From NCBI GenBank assembly GCA_035530275.1, contig DATKVC010000013.1:62001-126000 (forward strand): 64,000 bases of DNA, given 5' to 3'. How positions within the stretch are numbered: the first letter of the stretch is position 1; the number at the start of each line of letters is the position of its first letter. Positions 33,338-41,231 of the stretch are shown in pieces. The notes beneath the pieces were generated by a model. It searched no databases. It worked only from the letters and a program-made list of their open reading frames with translations, and was not told the origin of the DNA. Position numbers and translations under genes: made by a program. Source of the stretch: CAIJMU01 sp035530275. Lineage in GTDB: Bacteria; Spirochaetota; Spirochaetia; Treponematales; Rectinemataceae.

Positions 33338-35442
33338 GGCTCGCCCCTCCATGCGTGGCTCGAATCGACGGGCCCTTCCCGGCCTTCATTCACGAGGTCT
33401 CCCATCGTCACCTCCATGTTGAGGGGCCGGAGACTGCCCTTTTCGATCGACTGGGGATCGAGACCTGCCTTGCGGAAGACCGAAGGAAGTATGGCCGAAC
33501 AGGTCTTCGAGCCGCAGCTCCCCATGCCGACGCGGATGCTCTTGAGCTGGTTGATGTCGCGCACCTCGTTGTCCCGGATGAAGGCGATGATCTCGCCTAC
33601 CGTCACTCTTTCGCAACGACAGACGATGGCCTCGTCGGGCGGGCAGGAGGCGATCGTCTCCTCCTTGGAAGCGACGATGGCTTCGTCCTGCACCCTGAGG
33701 CCCGCCGCACGCGTCGCGTTGCGCGAACTCATTTCGAGGGTGAGGAGCCAGACCTTGTTCTTCCGGTTGAAGACCTTCTTGAGGAGACGCGCGGTCTCGA
33801 GGGTCGCCCCTTCCTTGTCGAGGACGAGGAATTCCTTGCCCTTGTCGAAGGCCGCCTCGAACTCCCAGGGAAGCATGACCTCGGCCCGCTCCTCGTCGAC
33901 GCGGCGCACGAGGCTGATGGCGAGCCCCGGACAGACGGCGACGCAGGCTCCGCATCCGATGCACTCGCGTTTCGAGTACCAGGGCACATCCATGATGGTT
34001 CCGCGCTTGGGCTTGAGGCTGATCGAGTTCGTCGGGCACACGGTCGTGCAGGGATTGCAGGGAATCTCCTCGTTGCAGGTGAAGACGGGCTTCCATTTCT
34101 CCTCGGGCTGCTCGGGGGGCCGGGCCACCCAGTCGCCCGGCCTGGATTTGAGCACGTCTCGGAGGGCAACCCAGCCCTCGTCGATGGCGACATTCGCGCC
34201 CAGCATCCGCGCGAGACGCTGGGCGGCGATCCGGCCGCCGAACATGGCGCTCGAGGCCTCGGCGATTTCCTCGGCGTCGCCCGCGGTGACGGCGGGAATG
34301 CCGAAGGCCTGGGCCTGTCGAAAAAATTCGTCGCAGGATGAAAGTCCCGTCGCCACGAGGACGGTGTCGACCTCGTAGCTCCGCGCGCTTTCGAAGAGGG
34401 GGTTGAAGGAACCGTCGACCTTCGCGATCGTCGCCTTCTCGACCCTGCCCGGCCCCTCGACGGAAAGCACCGTGGTGGATAGGTGGATGGGCACGCCCAT
34501 CCGCACGATCTTGTCGGCGTGGACCTTGTAGCCGTTGGGCTTGCCGAGTATCTCGACGATGCCAGCTACCTCGATGCCCGCCTGCAGGGCGTGGTAGGCG
34601 GCGATCAGGCCGACGTTGCCCGAACCCACAATTAGGACCCGTTTGGAGGGCCTGACGAAATCGCGATTGACGAGGGTCTGGAAGGCTCCGGCCCCGAAGA
34701 CGCCGGGAAGGTCGTTGCCGGGGAAGAGTATGGATTTCTCGCGGGCCCCCGCCGCGACGAGGAGGGCCCTGAATTCGACCAATGCATAGGATTTGTAGCC
34801 GAGGTTGATACCTGCCTTGCGATCCTTGAAGATGCCCACGACAGGAGAATTCGCGAGGATCCGCACGTTGGGAGTGTCGTGGAGTTCGGCCTCGAGTTTC
34901 GCGGCGATGTCGATGCCCCGGAGGCCTGCATAGCAATCCTCCTCCGAACCGAAGAACTTGTGCGTCTGGAGGACGAGTTTTCCGCCGAGCCTGTCCTTGT
35001 CGTCGGCGATGATGACCTGGAAGCCGAGCCTGCCCAGCTCGATGGCCGCCGAAATGCCCGAGGGCCCGCCGCCTATGACAAGAATGTCGCAGGACAGGGT
35101 ATCTCGGCTCGAACCGGTGAAGGCGCGCGAATCGAGGGGGAGTTCGGGAAGGCCGACGAGGCTGCGGACGACCATTCCCTCTTCGAGGGGCGTGACGCAG
35201 GATTTGCGGGGAAGGCCGTCGATGACCAGGGTGCATTGCGAACATTGGCCGTTGGCGCAGAAGAGGCCCTGGGGCCCCCCATCCTTGGAATGCCTCGAAA
35301 AGGCGACTACTCCCGCCGCCTCGAGCGCGGTCGAGACCGGCTCGGATCTATAGCCCTTGAGCGCCGTCCCATCGAAGCTGAAGGTCACTTCTTCCCGATC
35401 GATCGGCGGACTTGCCACGGGATGGCTCGTTATCCTACGCAT
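33334..35442 (-). CDS. Multi-cluster oxidoreductase large subunit ([2Fe-2S]-FAD/NAD-2x[4Fe-4S]-BFD fusion)
   Basis: This is a 702-residue fusion. Residues 15-105 form a plant-type [2Fe-2S] ferredoxin (LFCANGQCSQC plus a later Cys). Residues 118-430 form a pyridine-nucleotide-disulfide-type flavin domain with two dinucleotide motifs, VIGGGPSGISAA and LIVGSGNVGLIAA. Residues about 450-510 hold two [4Fe-4S] motifs (CNEEIPCNPCTTVCP, CIGCGACVAVCP). About 600-660 is a BFD-type [2Fe-2S] domain (CRCERVTVGE, GSCGSKTC). Electrons from the DAO-type partner could pass through this chain to NAD or a membrane carrier. HcnA/HcnB, OoxA and SoxA-like systems are relatives; a single fused chain with two extra 4Fe clusters is less usual. 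GGAG lies five bases before the ATG. Confidence 0.92.
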   Translation of the reverse strand: MRRITSHPVASPPIDREEVTFSFDGTALKGYRSEPVSTALEAAGVVAFSRHSKDGGPQGLFCANGQCSQCTLVIDGLPRKSCVTPLEEGMVVRSLVGLPELPLDSRAFTGSSRDTLSCDILVIGGGPSGISAAIELGRLGFQVIIADDKDRLGGKLVLQTHKFFGSEEDCYAGLRGIDIAAKLEAELHDTPNVRILANSPVVGIFKDRKAGINLGYKSYALVEFRALLVAAGAREKSILFPGNDLPGVFGAGAFQTLVNRDFVRPSKRVLIVGSGNVGLIAAYHALQAGIEVAGIVEILGKPNGYKVHADKIVRMGVPIHLSTTVLSVEGPGRVEKATIAKVDGSFNPLFESARSYEVDTVLVATGLSSCDEFFRQAQAFGIPAVTAGDAEEIAEASSAMFGGRIAAQRLARMLGANVAIDEGWVALRDVLKSRPGDWVARPPEQPEEKWKPVFTCNEEIPCNPCTTVCPTNSISLKPKRGTIMDVPWYSKRECIGCGACVAVCPGLAISLVRRVDEERAEVMLPWEFEAAFDKGKEFLVLDKEGATLETARLLKKVFNRKNKVWLLTLEMSSRNATRAAGLRVQDEAIVASKEETIASCPPDEAIVCRCERVTVGEIIAFIRDNEVRDINQLKSIRVGMGSCGSKTCSAILPSVFRKAGLDPQSIEKGSLRPLNMEVTMGDLVNEGREGPVDSSHAWRGEP

Positions 35443-35583
35443 GCTTTCTCCGATCCCTCAGCCATGTCGACACGCGCGTTCTGCGCACTAGCAGGAAGTT
35501 TCGATTTTCGGAACGTCGTTTCGCGGGGGGACTAAAAAAAGGGTAAATCGGCTATCACTCCTTGTCAAGGAAATCGCTATTCA

Positions 35584-35612
35584 TTGCACTATTGCAGAAT
35601 CTATCCTATAAA
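35584..35612 (+). promoter_or_regulatory. Candidate promoter for the unknown gene upstream of murD
   Basis: TTGCAC (35584-35589), 17-base spacer, TATAAA (35607-35612). A second weaker candidate, TTGCGC-N17-TATACT (35700-35728), lies just before the chosen start. Confidence 0.5.
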
Positions 35613-35738
35613 AGAGCGGAGCGAACTCGCGGGATCATTGGGAAGTCCATGGGACGCCGGATGCTTCGAGGACGAGACAGCGGCAAAGACCCTGATTTTT
35701 TGCGCCGACCCTCGCATGTCGGTATACTGGAGAACCTG

Positions 35739-36707
35739 ATGGACCAGCTCCAGAACGAAATCCGAGTGGCGACCCTCGACCCGGAGATCAACGCCATTCT
35801 CGAAGGTCTTCCCGCGGAGGGCGAGGACAAGGATTATGGCGTCCTTTTCAGCCAATCCGAGGAACTCCACCTTGTACTCCCCCGGGAATTAGTCTTCCCG
35901 AAGCTCCCCATCCATCACGATGTCCACGATCCGGAGCCGGCTGCATCCTACATCAGGGCTCTTCGCGCCTTCGTAGCCGATCTCATCACCCTCCTCCCGG
36001 CCAGCTTCCGAGGACTCACCTACTATTTCGATCCGGCCGAGATCCTCAGGCCCTGTTTCTATCGACTCTACAAGGTGGAGGAATCGGTCTACCTCTTTCA
36101 CCTCAGGCTGAACCTGGCCCAACATCCCTTCGAGGGGCAGATCCTCGAGGCCGGGAGCAACGACTACACCTCGGCCTATAGCAGCAACAAGCTTTGGGTC
36201 GAAAGCGAGTTCATTCCCCTCGACGCGGTGATGTGGGAGCTCGGCCGCGTCAAGGCCTTCCGCATCCATCAGATGATTTCGAACACATGGATAGGCGAGA
36301 CGAGGCGGGGACACTACATCCAGGGCATCTGGATGGACGACGGCCTTTCGCGTTTTTTCACCAAGCTCTTTCTCCCCGACGGGGCGCGCATCTATCCCTG
36401 GTTTCCGATCTTTTGCAAATACAAAACAGTCTGCGCCATGAGCCCGACCCCCGATCCCCAGGGGCGACGCCGTATCCTGCCCCTCCTCCACCGGGCCATC
36501 TCCTTCCTCGGCCCCGAGATGGAGAAGATCCAGCGCTCCTTGAAAGACAGCGAATTTTCGGACAAGATGCCCGAGTTCCTCGAGATGCGCTCGCGCGTGC
36601 CAGCAGGCTGGAAGGATATCTTCCGCGGCTTCTCGTCGCGACCCTATCTCAACGGGAGGGACCAGAAGGAGTATGCCCTTGCCGTTCCGGACACTCAGGC
36701 GGTCTGA
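35739..36707 (+). CDS. Conserved-looking unknown protein upstream of murD
   Basis: This soluble protein has 322 residues from ATG 35739, which has GGAG six bases upstream. In-frame ATG 35649 and TTG 35562 would add a basic extension. It has no signal peptide or membrane helix. It is rich in aromatic residues: LTYYFDPAEILRPCFYRLYKVEESVYLFHLRL and IYPWFPIFCKYKTVC. Repeated amphipathic helix/strand alternation suggests a globular domain of unknown fold. The C-terminus overlaps the murD start by 35 bp, implying co-expression with cell-wall synthesis. I recognise no family; a lineage-specific protein is likely. Confidence 0.65.
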   Translation: MDQLQNEIRVATLDPEINAILEGLPAEGEDKDYGVLFSQSEELHLVLPRELVFPKLPIHHDVHDPEPAASYIRALRAFVADLITLLPASFRGLTYYFDPAEILRPCFYRLYKVEESVYLFHLRLNLAQHPFEGQILEAGSNDYTSAYSSNKLWVESEFIPLDAVMWELGRVKAFRIHQMISNTWIGETRRGHYIQGIWMDDGLSRFFTKLFLPDGARIYPWFPIFCKYKTVCAMSPTPDPQGRRRILPLLHRAISFLGPEMEKIQRSLKDSEFSDKMPEFLEMRSRVPAGWKDIFRGFSSRPYLNGRDQKEYALAVPDTQAV

Positions 36708-38160
36708 TCTTCGCGGGCTCCGCGTCACCGTAATGGGACTTGGCCTCCATGGGGGAGGCATAGCCACTGCCCGTTTTCTCGCGATGGCCGGAGCCGAACT
36801 CACCGTCACGGACATGAAAGGCGAGGAGGACCTCGCGGATTCGGTGGCCGCCCTCGAAGGCCTGCCGATCCGTTTCGTCCTCGGTCGTCATGACATCGAG
36901 GACTTCAGCTCTGCGGACATCGTCGTCAAGAACCCGGCGGTGCGGCCCGATTCGCCCTATGTGCTCGCGGCCAAGGCCATCGAAACGGACGTCTCGCTCT
37001 TCCTCCGTTTTTGCGAATCGCCCATACTCGCGGTCACGGGATCGAAGGGCAAGAGCACCGTCGCCACGGCCCTCCATCATGGCCTCGTCGTGGCAGGGAA
37101 AAAGGCCTTTCTCGGCGGCAACATCACCGTCTCTCCCCTCGCCTTCCTCGACGAAACCAGCCCCGACAGCCCCGTCGTCCTCGAGCTTTCCTCCTGGCAG
37201 CTCGCCGACATGCGCGGTCAAGGCGTCCTCAAGCCCAAGATCGCCGTGCTCACGAGCATCATGCCCGATCACATGAACCGCTATTCTTCGATGGAAGAAT
37301 ACGTGGCGGACAAGAGGCTCATCTACGCCGACCAGGACGGCGATTGTTACACGGTCCTCAATCGCGATGATCTGTGGAGCCCCCTTTTCGCGGCGGAGAC
37401 AAAGGCCAGGGTAGCCTGGTACGCCGAGAGCCGCGAATCTGCTCGAGGGGGGGAGGAAACGCAAGACGGAATAGCCAGTGAAGCCCTGGCCTGGCTCGAG
37501 GACAGGACCGAGGCCGTGCGAAGAGGGCGCCGGGGTCGCTGTATCCTGCCAAGGAGTGATTCTTCCGGCGGCGACGACGATAGCGCGACCCGAATCGAGG
37601 ACATCCTTCCCGAGAGGCTTCTCGTGCCGGGGGGCCACCAGCGCAAGAACCTCCTCGGCGCGGCCCTCGCCTTGAGGCTCTTCGGCATCGAGGCCGGAGC
37701 GATCAGGGAGGCCATGGGAAGCTTCACCGGCGTCGAACACCGGCTCGAGCCCTTCGTCGAAAAAGATGGAATCGTCTGGTACAACGACTCGGCCGCAACC
37801 ATACCGCAGGCCGTCGCCGCGGCCCTCGAGAGTTTCGACGATCCCCTCATTTTGATCACGGGCGGCACGGACAAGAATCTCGACTTCGAGCCGGTTCACG
37901 GCGTCTACGCGAGGGCCAAGGCCATCATCCTTCTCGCCGGAACGGGCACCGACAAGCTCATTTCTTGGCTTGATCGGGACGGCACCCCCTATCTCGGTCC
38001 CTTCGACGATCTCGAAACCGCGGTCAGGACGGCCGCCGCCCTCGCGGTCGAAGGCGATAGGGTCCTGCTTTCCCCCGGCTGCGCCTCCTTCGGCATGTTT
38101 CTCCACGAATTCGACAGGGGAAGAAAATTCAAGGAGACCGTGCGCAGGCTCCTGGGCTGA
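36673..38160 (+). CDS. murD: UDP-N-acetylmuramoylalanine--D-glutamate ligase
   Basis: This 495-residue Mur ligase adds D-Glu to UDP-MurNAc-L-Ala in the cytoplasm. The N-terminal Rossmann-like domain has VTVMGLGLHGGGIATARFLA. The P-loop is AVTGSKGKSTVATALH. The MurD-type LELSSWQLADM and IMPDHMNRYSSMEEYVADK motifs, GVEHRLE and WYNDSAATIPQA all match. It is about 50 residues longer than E. coli MurD, because an Arg/Ser/Asp-rich insertion (roughly residues 255-310) sits before the GGHQRKN segment. ATG 36673 is used; AAGGAG is only one base away, so initiation may depend on coupling with the upstream gene. Confidence 0.94.
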   Translation: MPLPFRTLRRSDLRGLRVTVMGLGLHGGGIATARFLAMAGAELTVTDMKGEEDLADSVAALEGLPIRFVLGRHDIEDFSSADIVVKNPAVRPDSPYVLAAKAIETDVSLFLRFCESPILAVTGSKGKSTVATALHHGLVVAGKKAFLGGNITVSPLAFLDETSPDSPVVLELSSWQLADMRGQGVLKPKIAVLTSIMPDHMNRYSSMEEYVADKRLIYADQDGDCYTVLNRDDLWSPLFAAETKARVAWYAESRESARGGEETQDGIASEALAWLEDRTEAVRRGRRGRCILPRSDSSGGDDDSATRIEDILPERLLVPGGHQRKNLLGAALALRLFGIEAGAIREAMGSFTGVEHRLEPFVEKDGIVWYNDSAATIPQAVAAALESFDDPLILITGGTDKNLDFEPVHGVYARAKAIILLAGTGTDKLISWLDRDGTPYLGPFDDLETAVRTAAALAVEGDRVLLSPGCASFGMFLHEFDRGRKFKETVRRLLG

Positions 38161-38234
38161 GTCTCGAATATCGCTTCCGGCTCCCATGACGTATACTTGA
38201 AGTAGGGGGTCCTGCGGATCCCCGGGAGACGTAG

Positions 38235-38930
38235 ATGCTCGACGGGCCCTGGCTACTGCTCTTACTCGCCGTCCTCGCCGGCGGAGCCATAGCCGCCACC
38301 CTTTTGGCGGCCTTCGGCACGAGGGGACGCAGGGAAGATCGAGATGAGGGGATGGGGAATTGGGAGGCCTCGTCGCGGGAGTGGGAGGAGTATTCCGGGG
38401 TGGAGGGCGATTTCGCGCGCCTCGCCGCGACCGAGACCCGAATCGGGAAATTGACCCAATTAATCGAACTTACCGGAAAAGGCCCCTCCGAGAAAGGAGA
38501 GGTTCTTGCGAGGGAACGAGTGCTCCTCGCCTACCTCGTGGATTTCGCCGACAAATGCTCCGCCCTCCTCCTCAGGCGCAGCTATCGCGAACAAGTCGAT
38601 TGGCTTATGTCCCTCGATGAGGGGGATTGGATCGGAAAATCCGCGGCATTTCGGGAAAAAATCGTCCATGAACATGGGGAACTTGCATCGAAGGGTTATT
38701 TCGGCGAGCATCCCGTCCTCGACGAGGCACTGGCGGATATTCTCGTCGACTTCGACCGCAGCACTGAAAAACTCTTGGTGACCGAGACGGCTCGGCTCCT
38801 CGATGACGAGTCGCCGATCGTCGGGGCTGCGGCTCTCAGGTTGAGGGAGGACGAAGAAGCCTTGGCCACCGTCATCGCCGAGCTGGATCGGTCTTTCGAT
38901 CGTTTCGCCGCCAGGCTCGGTGTCAGGTAA
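38235..38930 (+). CDS. Unknown membrane-anchored helical protein
   Basis: This 231-residue protein has one N-terminal membrane helix (WLLLLLAVLAGGAIAATLLAAFG), then a basic/acidic stop-transfer stretch and a long helical cytoplasmic domain rich in Glu, Asp, Arg and Leu, for example DFARLAATETRIGKLTQLIELTG and LLVTETARLLDDESPIVGAAALRLREDEEAL. Coiled-coil or four-helix packing is likely. It lies 74 bp after murD, with a TATACT box at 38192-38197 in between and GGGAG before the ATG. No family recognised. An envelope or division-associated role is only suggested by its neighbour. Confidence 0.7.
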   Translation: MLDGPWLLLLLAVLAGGAIAATLLAAFGTRGRREDRDEGMGNWEASSREWEEYSGVEGDFARLAATETRIGKLTQLIELTGKGPSEKGEVLARERVLLAYLVDFADKCSALLLRRSYREQVDWLMSLDEGDWIGKSAAFREKIVHEHGELASKGYFGEHPVLDEALADILVDFDRSTEKLLVTETARLLDDESPIVGAAALRLREDEEALATVIAELDRSFDRFAARLGVR

Positions 38931-38933
38931 AAA

Positions 38934-38967
38934 GGCCCTTTCCCGTCTTTTAGCGGGACTCCGGGCC
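38934..38967. terminator. Nested hairpin between convergent genes
   Basis: GGCCC (38934-38938) pairs with GGGCC (38963-38967), enclosing TCCCG (38941-38945) and CGGGA (38954-38958) around a TCTTTTAG loop. It lies across the ends of the unknown membrane gene and the MEMO-type gene. Termination is inferred. Confidence 0.4.
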
Positions 38968-39816
38968 ACCGGTCAAAGGATCGCGAGAGCTCGCCAAGGC
39001 CGCGTAGCCGACGAAGGAACTGGCCGGTCTCACATCGAGGCTCGTTCCGTAGGCAAGTTCGGCAAAGGTTCCGGCACCCTCGGCAAGGGCGAAGGCGAGG
39101 GCCGCAGCCGCTGCACCCGGCGAGCAGGCCGAACCCTCTTCGACGGCGAAGCTGATCGCTGAGGTAGGATCGAGGGCGATAAGGGCATCCAGGAATTTGC
39201 GGTCGTTCACCTCGCGAACCCACCGTTCGGCTGCCGAGCCCCTGCCCTTGGGCTCGAAGCCGTAATCGGGCCCGTAGTGCGTCAGGTCGGTCGAGCCGAG
39301 GACGACGACCTTCCGCCCGAGGCTGGAGGCGGCTTCATGAATGGCCTTGCCGAGCTCGATGGCCGCCCCGCTTGCGGGAGCCCTGAGCCAAAGGACCCGC
39401 GCGCCGGCGGCGAAGAGCCCCATAAAGGGCAGATGGACTTCCACGGTGTTGTCTGGCGCCCTGTCGCCGGCGGTGGGTAGCGAGAGCCCTGCCAGGAGAT
39501 CGAGAAGGCGGTCCCGGAGTTCGAGATCGGCGGCTATCGTGCCGAAGGGGCTTTCGAAGCCATTTTCGGGGGCGAACAGAATCGGCGAGGAGGATGGGAG
39601 ATGACCGCCGACGATGGCCACCGTTTCCGCCTCGCCGAGGGCCGACCAGGCTATGGAGGCGATGCGGCCCGAAAAGGTCCATCCCGCATGTGGGGCTATG
39701 GCAGCCTTCGAACCCATTCCGGAGGGGCGAGGCTTCCAGGCTTCGACGGCGCGGCGAACCGAGGAGGCATCCCGGGGATACCAGCCTGTCGGCAAGCAGG
39801 CCCTGCGAATACTCAT
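38950..39816 (-). CDS. amrB: MEMO1/AmmeMemoRadiSam system protein B
   Basis: This 288-residue protein of the MEMO family is related to extradiol dioxygenases. Expected metal-site residues are visible: His43 in APHAGW, Glu126/His128 in NTVEVHLPF, His180 in STDLTHYG and a Cys in EEGSACSPG. In many genomes it is encoded beside AMMECR1 and a radical SAM protein; neither is nearby here, so this copy is an orphan. ATG 39816 has GAGGAG eight bases upstream. It is divergent from the degenerate-GGDEF membrane protein gene, with 40 bp between the two starts. Biochemical role unsettled. Confidence 0.9.
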   Translation of the reverse strand: MSIRRACLPTGWYPRDASSVRRAVEAWKPRPSGMGSKAAIAPHAGWTFSGRIASIAWSALGEAETVAIVGGHLPSSSPILFAPENGFESPFGTIAADLELRDRLLDLLAGLSLPTAGDRAPDNTVEVHLPFMGLFAAGARVLWLRAPASGAAIELGKAIHEAASSLGRKVVVLGSTDLTHYGPDYGFEPKGRGSAAERWVREVNDRKFLDALIALDPTSAISFAVEEGSACSPGAAAAALAFALAEGAGTFAELAYGTSLDVRPASSFVGYAALASSRDPLTGGPESR

Positions 39817-39838
39817 CTGGCGCTCTCCTCTTTCATCA

Positions 39839-39868
39839 ATTATACTCCCCTCATCCATGAACGGTAAA
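39839..39868 (-). promoter_or_regulatory. Shared bidirectional -10 box
   Basis: Minus strand: TTTACC (39868-39863), 18 bases, TATAAT (39844-39839) for the MEMO gene. The same bases read TATACT (39841-39846) on the plus strand, ten bases before the ATG of the divergent gene. The two transcripts would compete for polymerase. Confidence 0.5.
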
Positions 39869-41161
39869 CGCAATGCGACGCTGGCCGTCGTCGGTATTTT
39901 CGTCATTGTCGCCGCCATCCTCTCCATCGTCATCAGGCTTTGGCTTGCGGTGGACGAGGGAAGGGCCGAGGCGCGGGCTTCCTTCGACGAACTCGTTCCC
40001 TCGCTGGGCGCGCCGGGCGCGGCAAGCGGGCTCGCTGATCGCGAGCGACGACTTGCCCTCCTCAATCTGTATGCAAGCGATCCCCGCCTCCTCCTGGTCT
40101 GGGTCGGGGACAGGGATAGGGGAATTCTCTGGCGGCTGCCCGACCGCTCGGCATATCTACCGAGCTCGGAGAATTATTCGCGGGCTCCCCGCATCGTGAC
40201 CCCGCCCCTCGCGACCCGACTTTTCCGCGCCGACTGGAGCGGTGAGGGCCGAAGGGCGGAAATAGACGCCCTCTACGTCACCCTTAGCCAGGGAAGGGCC
40301 TTTGTGATATTCCGCGACGCGGCCATCGGCCTCGGCGCCTGGCTTCTCGTTTCGCTCTTCGTAATCCTCCTCGGAGGGGGCGAAGAGGAAAGGGTGAGCT
40401 GGAGGCCAGGAGCCCTTCGGGCCGCGTCGGGCGAGGGGCCCGCCCCCTCGAAGGTCGGAAAGGAGCCGCCCGAGGCCTCTATCGGAGAAACCGCAGCCGA
40501 GATCGAAGAAGAAGAATTCTTCGGAGGCGAAGGCGGCGAGTCGGACGATTATCTGGTAGGATCGACATCGGCGTCGATTCGAGGCGCTGATTCCGACGGC
40601 TTCGAAATCCCCGAACTTGATTCCGGAGAACCGGCGACTCAGGAGCTCTATTCCCCCGCGTCGGGGCTCGGCTACGCGGCATGGCTCGAGGAAAGGCTCG
40701 GCAGCGAATTATCCAGGGCGGCGGCCATCGAGCAGGACCTTTCCCTCCTCGTGATGACGATCGACGGACTCTCGCCCGAGAGCGCCGATTACGGCATCGT
40801 TTCCCAGTCCCTGCGCGAGTTCTTCAGTTTCCGCGACCTCGCCTTCGAACGGGGAGAGGACGGCTTTTCCGTAATCCTACCCAACCTGGATGCCGCCCAT
40901 GCCCTTCGCATGGCCGAGGAATTCCACAAAAAACTGACTATCCAGATCCGCGGGCGCGAGGAAGGCGGTGCCCAGACGGCCCTCCCCCTCTACATGGGGC
41001 TTTCATCGCGGGCCGCGCGCCTCGTCGAAGCCCGTCGCCTGATCGATGAAGCCGGACTCGCCCTCGATCGGGCCAGGGAGGAGGACGACAGCCGAATCAT
41101 CGCCTTCAAGCCCGATCCCGACAAGTACAGGCTGTGGCTCGCCTCGATGGGCCACTACTAG
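39857..41161 (+). CDS. Membrane protein with degenerate GGDEF domain
   Basis: This 434-residue protein has TM1 (residues 8-30; TLAVVGIFVIVAAILSIVIRLWL), a periplasmic segment of about 125 residues with a small sensor-like pattern (LLVWVGDRDRGILWRLPD), TM2 (AIGLGAWLLVSLFVILLGGG), a 90-residue acidic linker (AEIEEEEFFGGEGGES) and a C-terminal GGDEF-like domain. The active-site loop reads ERGEDGFSVILP instead of GGDEF, so cyclase activity is unlikely. It may bind c-di-GMP or serve as a scaffold. ATG 39857 gives an almost leaderless transcript. Confidence 0.75.
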   Translation: MNGKRNATLAVVGIFVIVAAILSIVIRLWLAVDEGRAEARASFDELVPSLGAPGAASGLADRERRLALLNLYASDPRLLLVWVGDRDRGILWRLPDRSAYLPSSENYSRAPRIVTPPLATRLFRADWSGEGRRAEIDALYVTLSQGRAFVIFRDAAIGLGAWLLVSLFVILLGGGEEERVSWRPGALRAASGEGPAPSKVGKEPPEASIGETAAEIEEEEFFGGEGGESDDYLVGSTSASIRGADSDGFEIPELDSGEPATQELYSPASGLGYAAWLEERLGSELSRAAAIEQDLSLLVMTIDGLSPESADYGIVSQSLREFFSFRDLAFERGEDGFSVILPNLDAAHALRMAEEFHKKLTIQIRGREEGGAQTALPLYMGLSSRAARLVEARRLIDEAGLALDRAREEDDSRIIAFKPDPDKYRLWLASMGHY

Positions 41162-41164
41162 AGA

Positions 41165-41198
41165 GCCCAATGGGCCGGCCCACAGGGCCGCCCCTACC
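41165..41198. repeat. REP-like palindromic GC element
   Basis: The spacer between the degenerate-GGDEF gene and the histidine kinase gene holds CGGCCC-ACA-GGGCCG (41176-41190), flanked by GGGC and GCCCCTAC. This composition resembles short extragenic palindromes that are dispersed in many genomes. Only one copy was noticed in this window. Confidence 0.4.
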
Positions 41199-41231
41199 GG
41201 CTGAAAATCCGATGGGACCCACGGCCGCTCC

